From: Paraburkholderia rhynchosiae
GTDB taxonomy: Bacteria > Pseudomonadota > Gammaproteobacteria > Burkholderiales > Burkholderiaceae
Direction: 5' to 3'
Assembly: GCF_002879865.1 (NCBI RefSeq)
Contig: NZ_PNXY01000031.1
Span: 1 to 64,000 of the forward strand
DNA: 64,000 nucleotides
Position 1 is the first letter of the stretch, and each line of letters starts with the position of its first letter. The position numbers and the translations under genes are program-made. The notes beneath the pieces are model-generated. The model did not search any database. It was given only the letters and a program-made list of their open reading frames with translations, and had not been told where the DNA came from. Of this stretch, positions 24,526-32,490 are shown piece by piece.

Positions 24526-25900
24526 AATTCGGGTTCTCGTCGTCGAGGACGACGAGAACGTGCGCTTCGGTGTCCAGCAGGCCGTCGAGCTCGCGGGGTT
24601 GCCTGTATCCGCTTACGGCGCTGCGGCGGACGCGCTTGCCGAAGTTGCGCCCGGCGCGCCACTCGTGATCGTATCGGACGTGAGGATGCCGGGTATCGAC
24701 GGCTTGCAGCTGCTCGAAAAAGTGATGGCAATCGACTCGCAGATTCCCGTCGTTCTCATCAGCGGACATGCGGACATTTCGACGGCAGTTGGCGCCATGC
24801 AGGTCGGCGCATACGATTTCATCGAAAAGCCGTTTTCGTCGGACCATATCGCACGCAGAGTGGCGCGCGCGGTCGAGAAGCGGCGCCTGACGCTCGAAGT
24901 GCAGGGCTTGCGCGCCGCGCTCGACAACTGGCAGGGCATCGAGGCGCTCATTCTCGGCAAATCGCCAGCGATGGCCGAGGTGCGCAAGAAGATCCTGCGT
25001 CTCGCCGATACGTCGGTATCGGTTCTGATCACCGGCGAGACCGGCACGGGCAAGGAGTTGATCGCGCGCAGCCTGCACGAGTTCGGCGGAAGGCGCGACA
25101 AGCATTTTGTTGCGCTGAACTGCGGCGGCTTGCCTGAACAGATCTTCGAAAGCGAGCTGTTCGGTCACGAAGCGGGCGCGTTCACCGGCGCGATCAAAAA
25201 GCGCATCGGCAAGATCGAATGGGCCCATGGCGGGACGCTCTTTCTCGACGAAATCGAAACCATGCCGGTGTCGTTGCAGATCAAGATGCTGCGCGTGCTA
25301 CAGGAACGCACCGTCGAACGCCTTGGCGCGAACGAGTCGATCGCGGTCGATTGCAGGATCGTTGCGGCCTCCAAGGCCGACCTCCTGCAGCTTTCCACGG
25401 ACGGTCTTTTTCGCGCCGACCTGCTGTATCGGCTGAACGTCGCGCAGATCGAACTGCCGCCCTTGCGCGAGCGTCGCGAAGATGTGCCCTTGCTCTTCGA
25501 GCATTTCGTGCTCGCGGCGGCGCGCCGTTTCGGACAGCCCGCGCCCATCGTGTCCGCATCGCAGCTCTCCGAACTGATGACGCATTCGTGGCGCGGCAAC
25601 GTGCGGGAATTGCAGAACGTCGCTGACCGGTTCGTGCTGGGACTGACAGGCGACAGCTTGCTGAGTCCGGGCGGCAACACGAGCAAGGGCGGCACGCTTG
25701 CCGGGCAGCTCGCGTACTTCGAGCGCATGTTGATCGAAGACATGCTGCGGCGTCATAACGGCAACGTCGCGGAAGCCAGCGTCGAATTGGGCATGCCGAA
25801 AAAAACGCTGTATCACAAGCTTCGCCAACTCAAGATTTCCTCTCGCGACGTCCCAAGCGAGGAGAGCGAAGTAGACAGGCCATCACCAGGAGGCGAGTAG
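24515..25900 (+). CDS. DctD-type sigma-54 dependent response regulator
   Basis: 461-aa NtrC-family activator. Receiver domain at residues 1-120 with phospho-acceptor Asp55 (SDVRMPG) and Lys105 (FIEKPF); AAA+ domain at ~145-385 with Walker A GETGTGKE (174-181) and the sigma-54 contact loop GAFTGA (221-226); Fis-type HTH at ~400-445 (NGNVAEASVELGMPKKTLYHKL). It overlaps the kinase gene by 11 bases. Likely target: the sigma-54 promoter at 20965-20979. Confidence 0.92.
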   Translation: MGDEIRVLVVEDDENVRFGVQQAVELAGLPVSAYGAAADALAEVAPGAPLVIVSDVRMPGIDGLQLLEKVMAIDSQIPVVLISGHADISTAVGAMQVGAYDFIEKPFSSDHIARRVARAVEKRRLTLEVQGLRAALDNWQGIEALILGKSPAMAEVRKKILRLADTSVSVLITGETGTGKELIARSLHEFGGRRDKHFVALNCGGLPEQIFESELFGHEAGAFTGAIKKRIGKIEWAHGGTLFLDEIETMPVSLQIKMLRVLQERTVERLGANESIAVDCRIVAASKADLLQLSTDGLFRADLLYRLNVAQIELPPLRERREDVPLLFEHFVLAAARRFGQPAPIVSASQLSELMTHSWRGNVRELQNVADRFVLGLTGDSLLSPGGNTSKGGTLAGQLAYFERMLIEDMLRRHNGNVAEASVELGMPKKTLYHKLRQLKISSRDVPSEESEVDRPSPGGE

Positions 25901-25907
25901 CGCGAGC

Positions 25908-26303
25908 ATGGACCGGATACCTCTGACAACGCAGGACCCTATCGAAGGCTCTATCCAGGGCTATCTGATCAAGGGCATCACGCACTCGCAGAAGACGTTC
26001 CGGCCAGGCGACTGGCCCGAACGTCTGACCGGCGTCATCACGCTTTTCGTCGGCGAGCGGCGGCCCGGTATTCATATCGCCTGCACTCGCCTCGCCATGC
26101 CTATCGTCGATTCGGGAATCAAATGCCTGTTCGTTTCGGACGAGCTGCGCTCCATCTGTGCGGATGCGTTCGACTTCGTCATGCGGTTCGCGGAAGACAA
26201 CGATTTGCCCGTCGAGGTTCGGCGCGCGCGCAAACTCGCGTCCGGGGACGTGTTCGGGCCGGACGCGTCCGCAGCCCGCGGCAGCGACGCCCCGTTGCTG
26301 TGA
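25908..26303 (+). CDS. DUF3579 domain protein
   Basis: 131-aa protein with the betaproteobacterial DUF3579 domain: YLIKGITHSQKTFRPGDWPERL then a central CLFVSDELRSICADAFDFVMRFAEDNDLPVE. Function not established; cytosolic, no membrane segment. The last ~25 residues are low complexity. It begins seven bases after the preceding stop, so it may be co-transcribed with the regulator, but it is also directly upstream of the nitrate genes. AGGAGGCGAG precedes the ATG. Confidence 0.82.
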   Translation: MDRIPLTTQDPIEGSIQGYLIKGITHSQKTFRPGDWPERLTGVITLFVGERRPGIHIACTRLAMPIVDSGIKCLFVSDELRSICADAFDFVMRFAEDNDLPVEVRRARKLASGDVFGPDASAARGSDAPLL

Positions 26304-26409
26304 ACCCGCACCATCGCTGTGCTTCTACGCGTCAAAATACGTCGCCTCGGCAGACCTCTGTCCCGGCGCTTTTTCCCCAGAAGGCCGTAGGCTCAACGAT
26401 CGTCCCGCA

Positions 26410-26425
26410 TGGCATAGCCTTTGCA
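26410..26425 (+). promoter_or_regulatory. Sigma-54 promoter of the nitrate transporter gene
   Basis: TGGCATAGCCTTTGCA has the -24 GG and -12 GC elements with ten bases between. Transcription from it would begin near 26436, just before the first leader hairpin at 26441. Nitrogen control by NtrC is the expected reading. Confidence 0.8.
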
Positions 26426-26440
26426 TAGTGCTTACGCAAA

Positions 26441-26554
26441 GGATCAAAGGCGATCCCTCCCGATTGCATTCGTAGCAGCAACCTGACAAGCAGCTTTGGA
26501 CAACGGCGTCCCCCGGAACCAGGTCATCCGACCGGTTCCGCGGGACGCTTTTTT
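26441..26554 (+). promoter_or_regulatory. ANTAR-type antitermination leader before the nitrate transporter gene
   Basis: First hairpin GGATC-AAAGGC-GATCC (26441-26456) and second hairpin GGAC-AACGGC-GTCC (26498-26511). Both hexaloops have A at position 1 and G at position 4, the rule for RNA bound by ANTAR proteins such as NasR, NasT or EutV. The second hairpin shares GCGTCC with the terminator stem, so the two structures exclude each other. The ANTAR protein is not in this window. Confidence 0.85.
26506..26554 (+). terminator. Leader terminator, nitrate transporter gene
   Basis: GCGTCCC (26506-26512) pairs with GGGACGC (26542-26548); an inner stem CGGAACC/GGTTCCG (26514-26520 and 26534-26540) stacks on it, and six T residues follow. 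It ends about 16 bases before the ATG, so it must be read through for expression. Confidence 0.88.
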
Positions 26555-26569
26555 GTTTCTGGAACGACG

Positions 26570-27904
26570 ATGGCAGATAAAGCAACCCGCATAGACCTTT
26601 TCAGCCTGCGCACGCCCTCAATGCGCGCTTTCCATCTGACGTGGATGGCATTCTTCGTCTGCTTCTTCGCGTGGTTCGCATGCGCGCCGCTGATGCCGCT
26701 CATCAAGCGCGAATTCGGCCTGTCCGCCGATCAGATCGCCAACATCAACATCGCGGCGGTCGCCGTCACGATTCTCGTGCGCCTCGTGATCGGTCCGATG
26801 TGCGATCGCTACGGGCCGCGCAAGGTCTACTCCGGCCTGCTGCTGGCAGGCGCATTTCCCGTGCTCGGCGCCGCGCTATCCACGGGGTACGAGAGCTTCC
26901 TGGTGTGCCGTCTGTTGATCGGCGCAGTCGGCGCAAGCTTTGTCATTACGCAGTACCACACGTCGATGATGTTCGCGCCGAACGTGGTCGGCACAGCCAA
27001 TGCGACGACCGCGGGTTGGGGCAACACGGGAGCCGGCGCTGCCCAGGCGCTCGTACCGTTGCTGCTGGCCGCGATCATCGTGTCAGGTGTCGGCGAGTCG
27101 TCGGCATGGCGCGTGGCGCTCGTGGTTCCAGCACTTGCGATGCCTGTCATGGCCGCGTTTTACTGGCGCTTCACGCAGGATTGCCCGCAAGGAAACTTCG
27201 CGGAACTGCGCGCGCGGGGCATTGCCATCGACGGCGGCAAGAAAGGCGGCTGGGCGAGTTTCCGCGCGGCTTGCGCGAACTACCGCGTGTGGATGCTGTT
27301 CACCACCTACGCGGCGTGTTTCGGTGTCGAGGTGTTCATTCACAACATCGCGGCGATCTATTACGTCGATCACTTTCATCTGTCGCTGAAGGAGGCCGGC
27401 ATGGCCGCGGGCAGCTTCGGACTGCTCGCGCTGTTTGCTCGCGCGTTGGGCGGCTGGGTGTCGGACAAGGCCGCTGCACGCCGCGGCCTCGATGTTCGCG
27501 CGACGCTGCTGTGCGCGCTGATCGTCGGCGAAGGTCTGGGACTCATGTGCTTTGCACACGCCAATAGCATTGCGCTGGCTCTCGTCGCGATGCTGGTTTT
27601 CGGCCTGTTCACGCACATGGCGTGCGGGGCGACTTATGCGCTCGTGCCGTTCATCGACCGCAAGGCGCTCGGCGGCGTGGCGGGCATCATCGGCGCCGGA
27701 GGCAATGTCGGCGCGGTGGCTGCGGGTTTTCTGATGAAAGGCGTCGGCAGCATCCAGCAGACGCTCGCGACGCTCGGCGTGCTCGTCACGCTGTCGGCGC
27801 TGTGTGCGTTGGCCGTGCGCTTTAGCGGCGAACACAAGGCGCGCGAAGCAGCGTTGAGGGAGCGCGCGCTCGCCGCCGCCAGTAGCCAGAGCGTGGCCAG
27901 TTAA
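26570..27904 (+). CDS. narK: NarK/NasA-type nitrate/nitrite MFS transporter
   Basis: Major facilitator of the nitrate/nitrite porter family, 444 aa with about twelve hydrophobic helices. Features include WMAFFVCFFAWFACAPLMP in helix 1, the family-type loop RLVIGPMCDRYGPRKVYS, and the two glycine-rich nitrate signature segments NATTAGWGNTGAGAAQ and IIGAGGNVGAVAAGFLM. It imports nitrate for the assimilatory reductases encoded downstream. Expression depends on the sigma-54 promoter and antitermination leader immediately upstream. The family also contains nitrite exporters, but the genomic setting favours nitrate uptake. Confidence 0.9.
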   Translation: MADKATRIDLFSLRTPSMRAFHLTWMAFFVCFFAWFACAPLMPLIKREFGLSADQIANINIAAVAVTILVRLVIGPMCDRYGPRKVYSGLLLAGAFPVLGAALSTGYESFLVCRLLIGAVGASFVITQYHTSMMFAPNVVGTANATTAGWGNTGAGAAQALVPLLLAAIIVSGVGESSAWRVALVVPALAMPVMAAFYWRFTQDCPQGNFAELRARGIAIDGGKKGGWASFRAACANYRVWMLFTTYAACFGVEVFIHNIAAIYYVDHFHLSLKEAGMAAGSFGLLALFARALGGWVSDKAAARRGLDVRATLLCALIVGEGLGLMCFAHANSIALALVAMLVFGLFTHMACGATYALVPFIDRKALGGVAGIIGAGGNVGAVAAGFLMKGVGSIQQTLATLGVLVTLSALCALAVRFSGEHKAREAALRERALAAASSQSVAS

Positions 27905-28086
27905 CGTACTTGCCGTCGCGGCCGGTTCTTTCTCTTCGACGGCGACACGCTGCACGCGGAAGGTGCTGCGTCGCACCATCATCGCGCTTTCATGCATCGG
28001 AATGCGTCAGCTTTAGTCGAGTGGATTCGCGCCGCAATAAGCGCCCCAAGCTTACTGGGCGGGCGCTCGGCGCGGTTCCCGTCTAA

Positions 28087-28102
28087 TGGCATGGGCTTTG
28101 CA
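28087..28102 (+). promoter_or_regulatory. Sigma-54 promoter of the nirB operon
   Basis: TGGCATGGGCTTTGCA matches the -24/-12 pattern with correct spacing and is nearly the same as the one before the transporter gene. It lies 14 bases upstream of the first leader hairpin. Confidence 0.8.
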
Positions 28103-28115
28103 TTAACGAGGCTGC

Positions 28116-28234
28116 GGATCAATGACGATCCGGCCTGCACGCAGCAACAAGTCTCTCTTTAGACCACTGGTTTTGGACAACGGCGTCCCACGAATACAGT
28201 CGCACTGGCGATTGCATCCGCGGGACGCTTTTTT
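28116..28234 (+). promoter_or_regulatory. ANTAR-type antitermination leader before nirB
   Basis: First hairpin GGATC-AATGAC-GATCC (28116-28131), extendable by one C-G pair; second hairpin GGAC-AACGGC-GTCC (28175-28188), identical to the one in the transporter leader. Both loops keep A1 and G4. The rest of the leader differs between the two copies, so the conserved parts look functional rather than recently duplicated. Confidence 0.85.
28183..28234 (+). terminator. Leader terminator, nirB operon
   Basis: GCGTCCC (28183-28189) pairs with GGGACGC (28222-28228) followed by six T residues. The loop is long and holds a small CAGT/ACTG hairpin instead of the strong inner stem of the transporter copy, so it may be the weaker of the two. 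Confidence 0.82.
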
Positions 28235-28250
28235 ATTTGCCGGATAAATC

Positions 28251-30830
28251 ATGTCGCGAACCGCATCGCAAATGAACGAAGCCTCTGTCATGAACGTTGT
28301 CGTGATTGGCCACGGAATGGTGGGTCACAAGCTCCTCGAGTGTCTCGTGGACGATACCAGGTCCGCGCTGCATGTCACGGTGCTGTGTGAAGAGCCGCGT
28401 CCTGCATACGATCGCGTGCACCTGTCCGAGTTCTTTTCCGGCAAGTCCGCGGATGACCTCTCGCTTGTGAAGCCAGGCTTCTTCGAGCGCGAGAATGTGC
28501 TGCTCAAGCTCAATGCAAAGGCCGTCTCGATCGACCGGAACGCCCGCACGGTGAGCCTTTCGAGCGGCGAGACGCTTTCCTACGACAAGCTGGTGCTCGC
28601 GACCGGTTCGTCGCCGTTCGTGCCGCCTGTGGAAGGCCGCGACCGGCGCGATTGCTTCGTCTACCGAACGATTGAAGATCTCGAAGCGATGCAGGAGTGC
28701 GGCGCGCGCTCGAAGACCGGCACGGTGGTCGGCGGCGGCCTGCTGGGTCTCGAATGCGCGAAGGCGCTTCGCGACATGGGCCTGCAAACGCATGTGGTCG
28801 AATTCGCACCGCGCCTGATGGCGGTTCAGGTCGATGAGGGCGGTGGCCGCGTGCTGCGCGCGAAGATCGAAGAACTCGGCGTGACCGCGCATACGCAAAA
28901 GAACACCACCGCGATCGTCGATGGCGAAGCGGGTACGCACCGCATGCAGTTCGCGGACGGCACGCATCTCGACACCGACATGATCGTGTTCTCCGCGGGC
29001 ATTCGTCCGCGCGACGAAATCGCGCGCGCCTGCGGCCTCGAACTGGGTCCGCGCGGCGGCATCGCGATCGATGCGAACTGCCGCACGAGCGACCCCGATA
29101 TCTATGCGATCGGCGAATGCGCGGCATGGAACGGCATGGTCTACGGCCTCGTTGCGCCTGGCTATGACATGGCGCGAGTCGCCGCCAAGCATCTGCTCGG
29201 CGACGACGCAGGCTTCGCCGGCGCCGATATGAGCACCAAGCTCAAGCTGATGGGCGTGGACGTGGCGAGCATCGGCGATGCGCACGGCAAGACGCCGGGC
29301 AGCCGCACCTATCAGTTCAGCGACGAGCGCAAGCAGGTCTACAAGAAGCTCGTGGTCTCCGAGTGCGGCAAGCAGCTTCTCGGCGCCGTGATGATCGGCG
29401 ACGCAGCCGAATACGGCACGCTGCTGCAGATGATGCTGAACGGCATCGAACTGCCCGAAGCACCCGAATTCCTGATCCTGCCGCAAGCGGACGGCAACGC
29501 GAAGCCGGGGCTCGGCGTCGACGCGCTGCCCGAGGCCGCGCAGATCTGCTCGTGCAACAACGTCTCCAAAGGCGCGATCTGCGCGGCGGTGTCCGCGGGC
29601 GCGACCGACATCGGCGCACTCAAATGCGCGACGACCGCGGGCACGTCGTGTGGCGGCTGCGTGCCGCTCGTCACGCAGGTGATGAAGGCCGAGATGAAGA
29701 AGCAGGGCCTCGCGGTCAATAACCACCTGTGCGAGCACTTCCCGTATTCGCGGCAGGAGCTGTACCACATTGTCCGCGTCGAGCGCGTGAAGACCTTCGG
29801 CGAACTGCTCGGGAAGCATGGCCGCGGCCTCGGCTGCGATATCTGCAAGCCGGCCGTCGCCGGCATCCTCGCGTCGTGCTGGAACGAGTTCGTGCTGAAG
29901 AAGGAACATGCGAGCCTGCAGGACTCGAACGACTACTACCTCGCCAACATCCAGCGCGACGGCACGTATTCGGTGGTGCCGCGTATGCCGGGCGGCGAAG
30001 TCACGCCCGACGGCCTGATCGCCGTCGGCCAGGTCGCGAAGAAATACGGCCTCTACACCAAGATCACCGGCGGCCAGCGTGTCGATCTGTTCGGCGCGCG
30101 CGTCGATCAACTGCCGCTCATCTGGGAAGAGCTGATCGCAGCCGGCTTCGAATCCGGCCATGCCTACGGCAAGTCGCTGCGCACGGTGAAGTCGTGCGTC
30201 GGCTCGACGTGGTGCCGCTATGGCGTCGGCGATTCGGTGGGCCTCGCCGTTGCGATGGAAAACCGCTACAAGGGCCTGCGTTCGCCGCATAAGCTCAAGT
30301 TCGGCGTCTCGGGCTGTACCCGTGAATGCGCGGAAGCGCAGGGCAAGGATATCGGCATCATCGCGACCGAGAAGGGCTGGAACCTCTACGTGTGCGGCAA
30401 CGGCGGCATGAAGCCGCGCCATGCCGAACTGCTCGCGTCAGATCTGGACCGCGACACGCTGGTGCGCTACATCGACCGCTTCCTGATGTTCTATGTGCGC
30501 ACCGCCGACCGTCTGCAACGCACCAGCGTATGGCGCGAGAACCTCGAAGGCGGGCTGCAATATCTGATCGACGTGGTCGTCCACGACAAGCTCGGGCTCG
30601 CCGCGGAACTCGAAGCGGACATGCAGCATGTGATCGACACCTACGAGTGCGAGTGGAAGATGGCCGTCACCGATCCCGAGACGCGCAAGCGTTTCCGCCA
30701 TTTCGTCAACAGCGACAAGCTCGACGAGAACGTGACGTTCGTCGAGGAGCGCGGCCAGATTCGTCCCGCAACGCCGGCAGAGCGGCAGGCGAAGCAGTTC
30801 CCGATACCAGTTGTCGCCGAAACCGCCTGA
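28251..30830 (+). CDS. nirB: Assimilatory nitrite reductase, large subunit NirB
   Basis: 859-aa siroheme enzyme reducing nitrite to ammonium with NAD(P)H. N-terminal FAD/NAD oxidoreductase (VVVIGHGMVGHKLLE; second dinucleotide fold GTVVGGGLLGLECAKAL). A BFD-type [2Fe-2S] domain near residues 425-475 (CSCNNVSKGAI and SCGGCVP). C-terminal nitrite/sulfite reductase domains with siroheme/4Fe-4S cysteines in SCVGSTWC and GCTREC. The ATG at 28251 is just after the leader terminator; ATG 28272 or 28290 inside the next 14 residues are alternatives. It lies upstream of nirD. Confidence 0.95.
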   Translation: MSRTASQMNEASVMNVVVIGHGMVGHKLLECLVDDTRSALHVTVLCEEPRPAYDRVHLSEFFSGKSADDLSLVKPGFFERENVLLKLNAKAVSIDRNARTVSLSSGETLSYDKLVLATGSSPFVPPVEGRDRRDCFVYRTIEDLEAMQECGARSKTGTVVGGGLLGLECAKALRDMGLQTHVVEFAPRLMAVQVDEGGGRVLRAKIEELGVTAHTQKNTTAIVDGEAGTHRMQFADGTHLDTDMIVFSAGIRPRDEIARACGLELGPRGGIAIDANCRTSDPDIYAIGECAAWNGMVYGLVAPGYDMARVAAKHLLGDDAGFAGADMSTKLKLMGVDVASIGDAHGKTPGSRTYQFSDERKQVYKKLVVSECGKQLLGAVMIGDAAEYGTLLQMMLNGIELPEAPEFLILPQADGNAKPGLGVDALPEAAQICSCNNVSKGAICAAVSAGATDIGALKCATTAGTSCGGCVPLVTQVMKAEMKKQGLAVNNHLCEHFPYSRQELYHIVRVERVKTFGELLGKHGRGLGCDICKPAVAGILASCWNEFVLKKEHASLQDSNDYYLANIQRDGTYSVVPRMPGGEVTPDGLIAVGQVAKKYGLYTKITGGQRVDLFGARVDQLPLIWEELIAAGFESGHAYGKSLRTVKSCVGSTWCRYGVGDSVGLAVAMENRYKGLRSPHKLKFGVSGCTRECAEAQGKDIGIIATEKGWNLYVCGNGGMKPRHAELLASDLDRDTLVRYIDRFLMFYVRTADRLQRTSVWRENLEGGLQYLIDVVVHDKLGLAAELEADMQHVIDTYECEWKMAVTDPETRKRFRHFVNSDKLDENVTFVEERGQIRPATPAERQAKQFPIPVVAETA

Positions 30831-30861
30831 CCATTCACCTACCTGACGTAAGGAACCCAGC

Positions 30862-31209
30862 ATGAGCAACGATCAGACTTCAGCATCCTGGATGCCCGTG
30901 TGCGCGCTCGATGACATCGTTCCGAATACGGGCGTCTGTGCGCTCGTCAACGGCGAGCAGGTAGCGGTATTTCACGTCGCAGATGGCGACGGCGGCGTGT
31001 TCGCGATCGACAATTTCGATCCGGGCTCGCGCGCGGCGGTACTCTCGCGCGGACTGATCGGCAGTCTCGGCGAGCGCATCGTGGTGGCTTCGCCGATCTA
31101 CAAGCATCATTTCGATCTGCGCACCGGCGAGTGCCTGGAAGCGCCGGAGAATTCCGTCAGCGCCTACCCGGTACGCGTGGAGAGCGGCAAGGTGTGGGTC
31201 GCGGCATGA
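30862..31209 (+). CDS. nirD: Nitrite reductase, small subunit NirD
   Basis: 115-aa Rieske-like-fold protein without the cluster ligands, as is normal for NirD (the Cys/His pairs are not present). It contains WMPVCALDDIVPNTGVCALV, EQVAVFHVADGDGGVFAIDNFDP and VASPIYKHHFDLRTGECLE. Partner of NirB in the cytosolic NADH-dependent enzyme. AAGGA precedes the ATG; the stop overlaps the next start (ATGA). Confidence 0.93.
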   Translation: MSNDQTSASWMPVCALDDIVPNTGVCALVNGEQVAVFHVADGDGGVFAIDNFDPGSRAAVLSRGLIGSLGERIVVASPIYKHHFDLRTGECLEAPENSVSAYPVRVESGKVWVAA

Positions 31210-32477
31210 GACACGAAATCGACGCGCAGTCACCAGGAGGCACCCCGTTCGCGGCGCCTTCGCGCCCGCGCCTCGTCGTGATCGGCAACGGCATGGCCGG
31301 CATGCGCACCGTCGAGGAACTGCTGAAGCTCGCGCCAGACCTCTACGACATCACCGTGTTCGGTGCCGAGCCGTACGGCAACTACAACCGTATTCTGCTT
31401 TCGCCGGTGCTCGCCGGCGAGAAGACCGTCGACGACATCATCCTCAATACGCGCGACTGGTACGAGGAGAACGGCATTCGTCTGTATGCGGGCGATCCGG
31501 TGGTCGCGATCGACCGCAGGCGCCGCATCGTGCGCTCGCAAGGCGGCGTCGAAGTGGGCTATGACCGGCTGCTGATCGCAACAGGCTCCAAGCCTTTTCT
31601 GATTCCGGTGCCGGGCCACGAACTGCCAGGCGTGATCGCGTTCCGCGACATTCAGGATGTCGAAACGATGCGCGCCGCGGCGCGCAGTCATCGTCACGCG
31701 GTGGTGATCGGTGGAGGTTTGCTCGGGCTGGAAGCGGCGAACGGGCTTATGCGCCAGGGCATGTCGGTGACGGTCGTACACGTCATGGACAGTCTGATGG
31801 AGCGCCAGCTCGACAGAAGCGCGTCGGCCTTGCTGCAGCAGGCGCTGGAGCGCAAGGGCCTGCGTTTCCTGCTGAAGGCGAATACCGCGGCAATCGTCGG
31901 GCCAGATCGCGTCACCGCAGTGCGTTTTGACGACGGCACGGAGATTCCCGCAGATCTCGTCGTGATGACGGCCGGCGTGCGCCCGAACATCGACCTCGCG
32001 AAACACGCGGGGCTGCATTGCGAGCGCGCGATCGTCGTCGACGACACGCTGCAGACCTACGATCCGCGCGTCTACGCCGTCGGCGAATGCGTGCAGCATC
32101 GCACGGCGACCTTCGGACTTGTGGCGCCGATCTGGGACCAGGCGCGCGTGTGCGGCGCACATCTCGCCGGCGCGGGGCATCGCCGATACGTGCAGCGCGC
32201 GACGGCGACGAAGCTGAAGGTCACCGGCGTCGAACTGTATTCAGCCGGCGACTTCATCGGCGGTCCGGACAGCGAAGACCTCGTGCTGCGCGATCCACGA
32301 CGCGGCGTCTATAAGCGCCTCGTGATCGAAGATAACCGCGTGGTCGGCGCGGTGCTCTATGGCGACGTCAAAGAGGGCGCGTGGTATTTCGAACTGATCC
32401 AGAACCGGACCGACATTTCTTCGCTGCGCAGCCAGTTGCTGTTCGGCAAAGCCCTCTGCGAAACGCAGGCTGCCTGA
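31206..32477 (+). CDS. NAD(P)/FAD oxidoreductase, electron donor subunit for nitrate reductase
   Basis: 423-aa pyridine nucleotide-disulfide family flavoprotein similar to the N-terminal half of NirB. FAD fold VVIGNGMAGMRTVEELL, NAD fold AVVIGGGLLGLEAANGL, and the C-terminal FAD-contact VYAVGECVQHR. It starts with ATGA overlap on nirD and is followed after 13 bases by the nitrate reductase, so it probably passes electrons from NADH to that enzyme, like NasB/NasC subunits. It lacks the BFD Fe-S domain, which sits on the reductase instead. Confidence 0.85.
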   Translation: MRHEIDAQSPGGTPFAAPSRPRLVVIGNGMAGMRTVEELLKLAPDLYDITVFGAEPYGNYNRILLSPVLAGEKTVDDIILNTRDWYEENGIRLYAGDPVVAIDRRRRIVRSQGGVEVGYDRLLIATGSKPFLIPVPGHELPGVIAFRDIQDVETMRAAARSHRHAVVIGGGLLGLEAANGLMRQGMSVTVVHVMDSLMERQLDRSASALLQQALERKGLRFLLKANTAAIVGPDRVTAVRFDDGTEIPADLVVMTAGVRPNIDLAKHAGLHCERAIVVDDTLQTYDPRVYAVGECVQHRTATFGLVAPIWDQARVCGAHLAGAGHRRYVQRATATKLKVTGVELYSAGDFIGGPDSEDLVLRDPRRGVYKRLVIEDNRVVGAVLYGDVKEGAWYFELIQNRTDISSLRSQLLFGKALCETQAA

Positions 32478-32490
32478 CCTGGAAGATATC

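Noticed and set aside
28233..30422. Minus-strand 729-codon ORF opposite nirB
   Set aside because: nirB on the plus strand is unambiguous; the antisense frame is Arg/Ala/Val-rich without domains.
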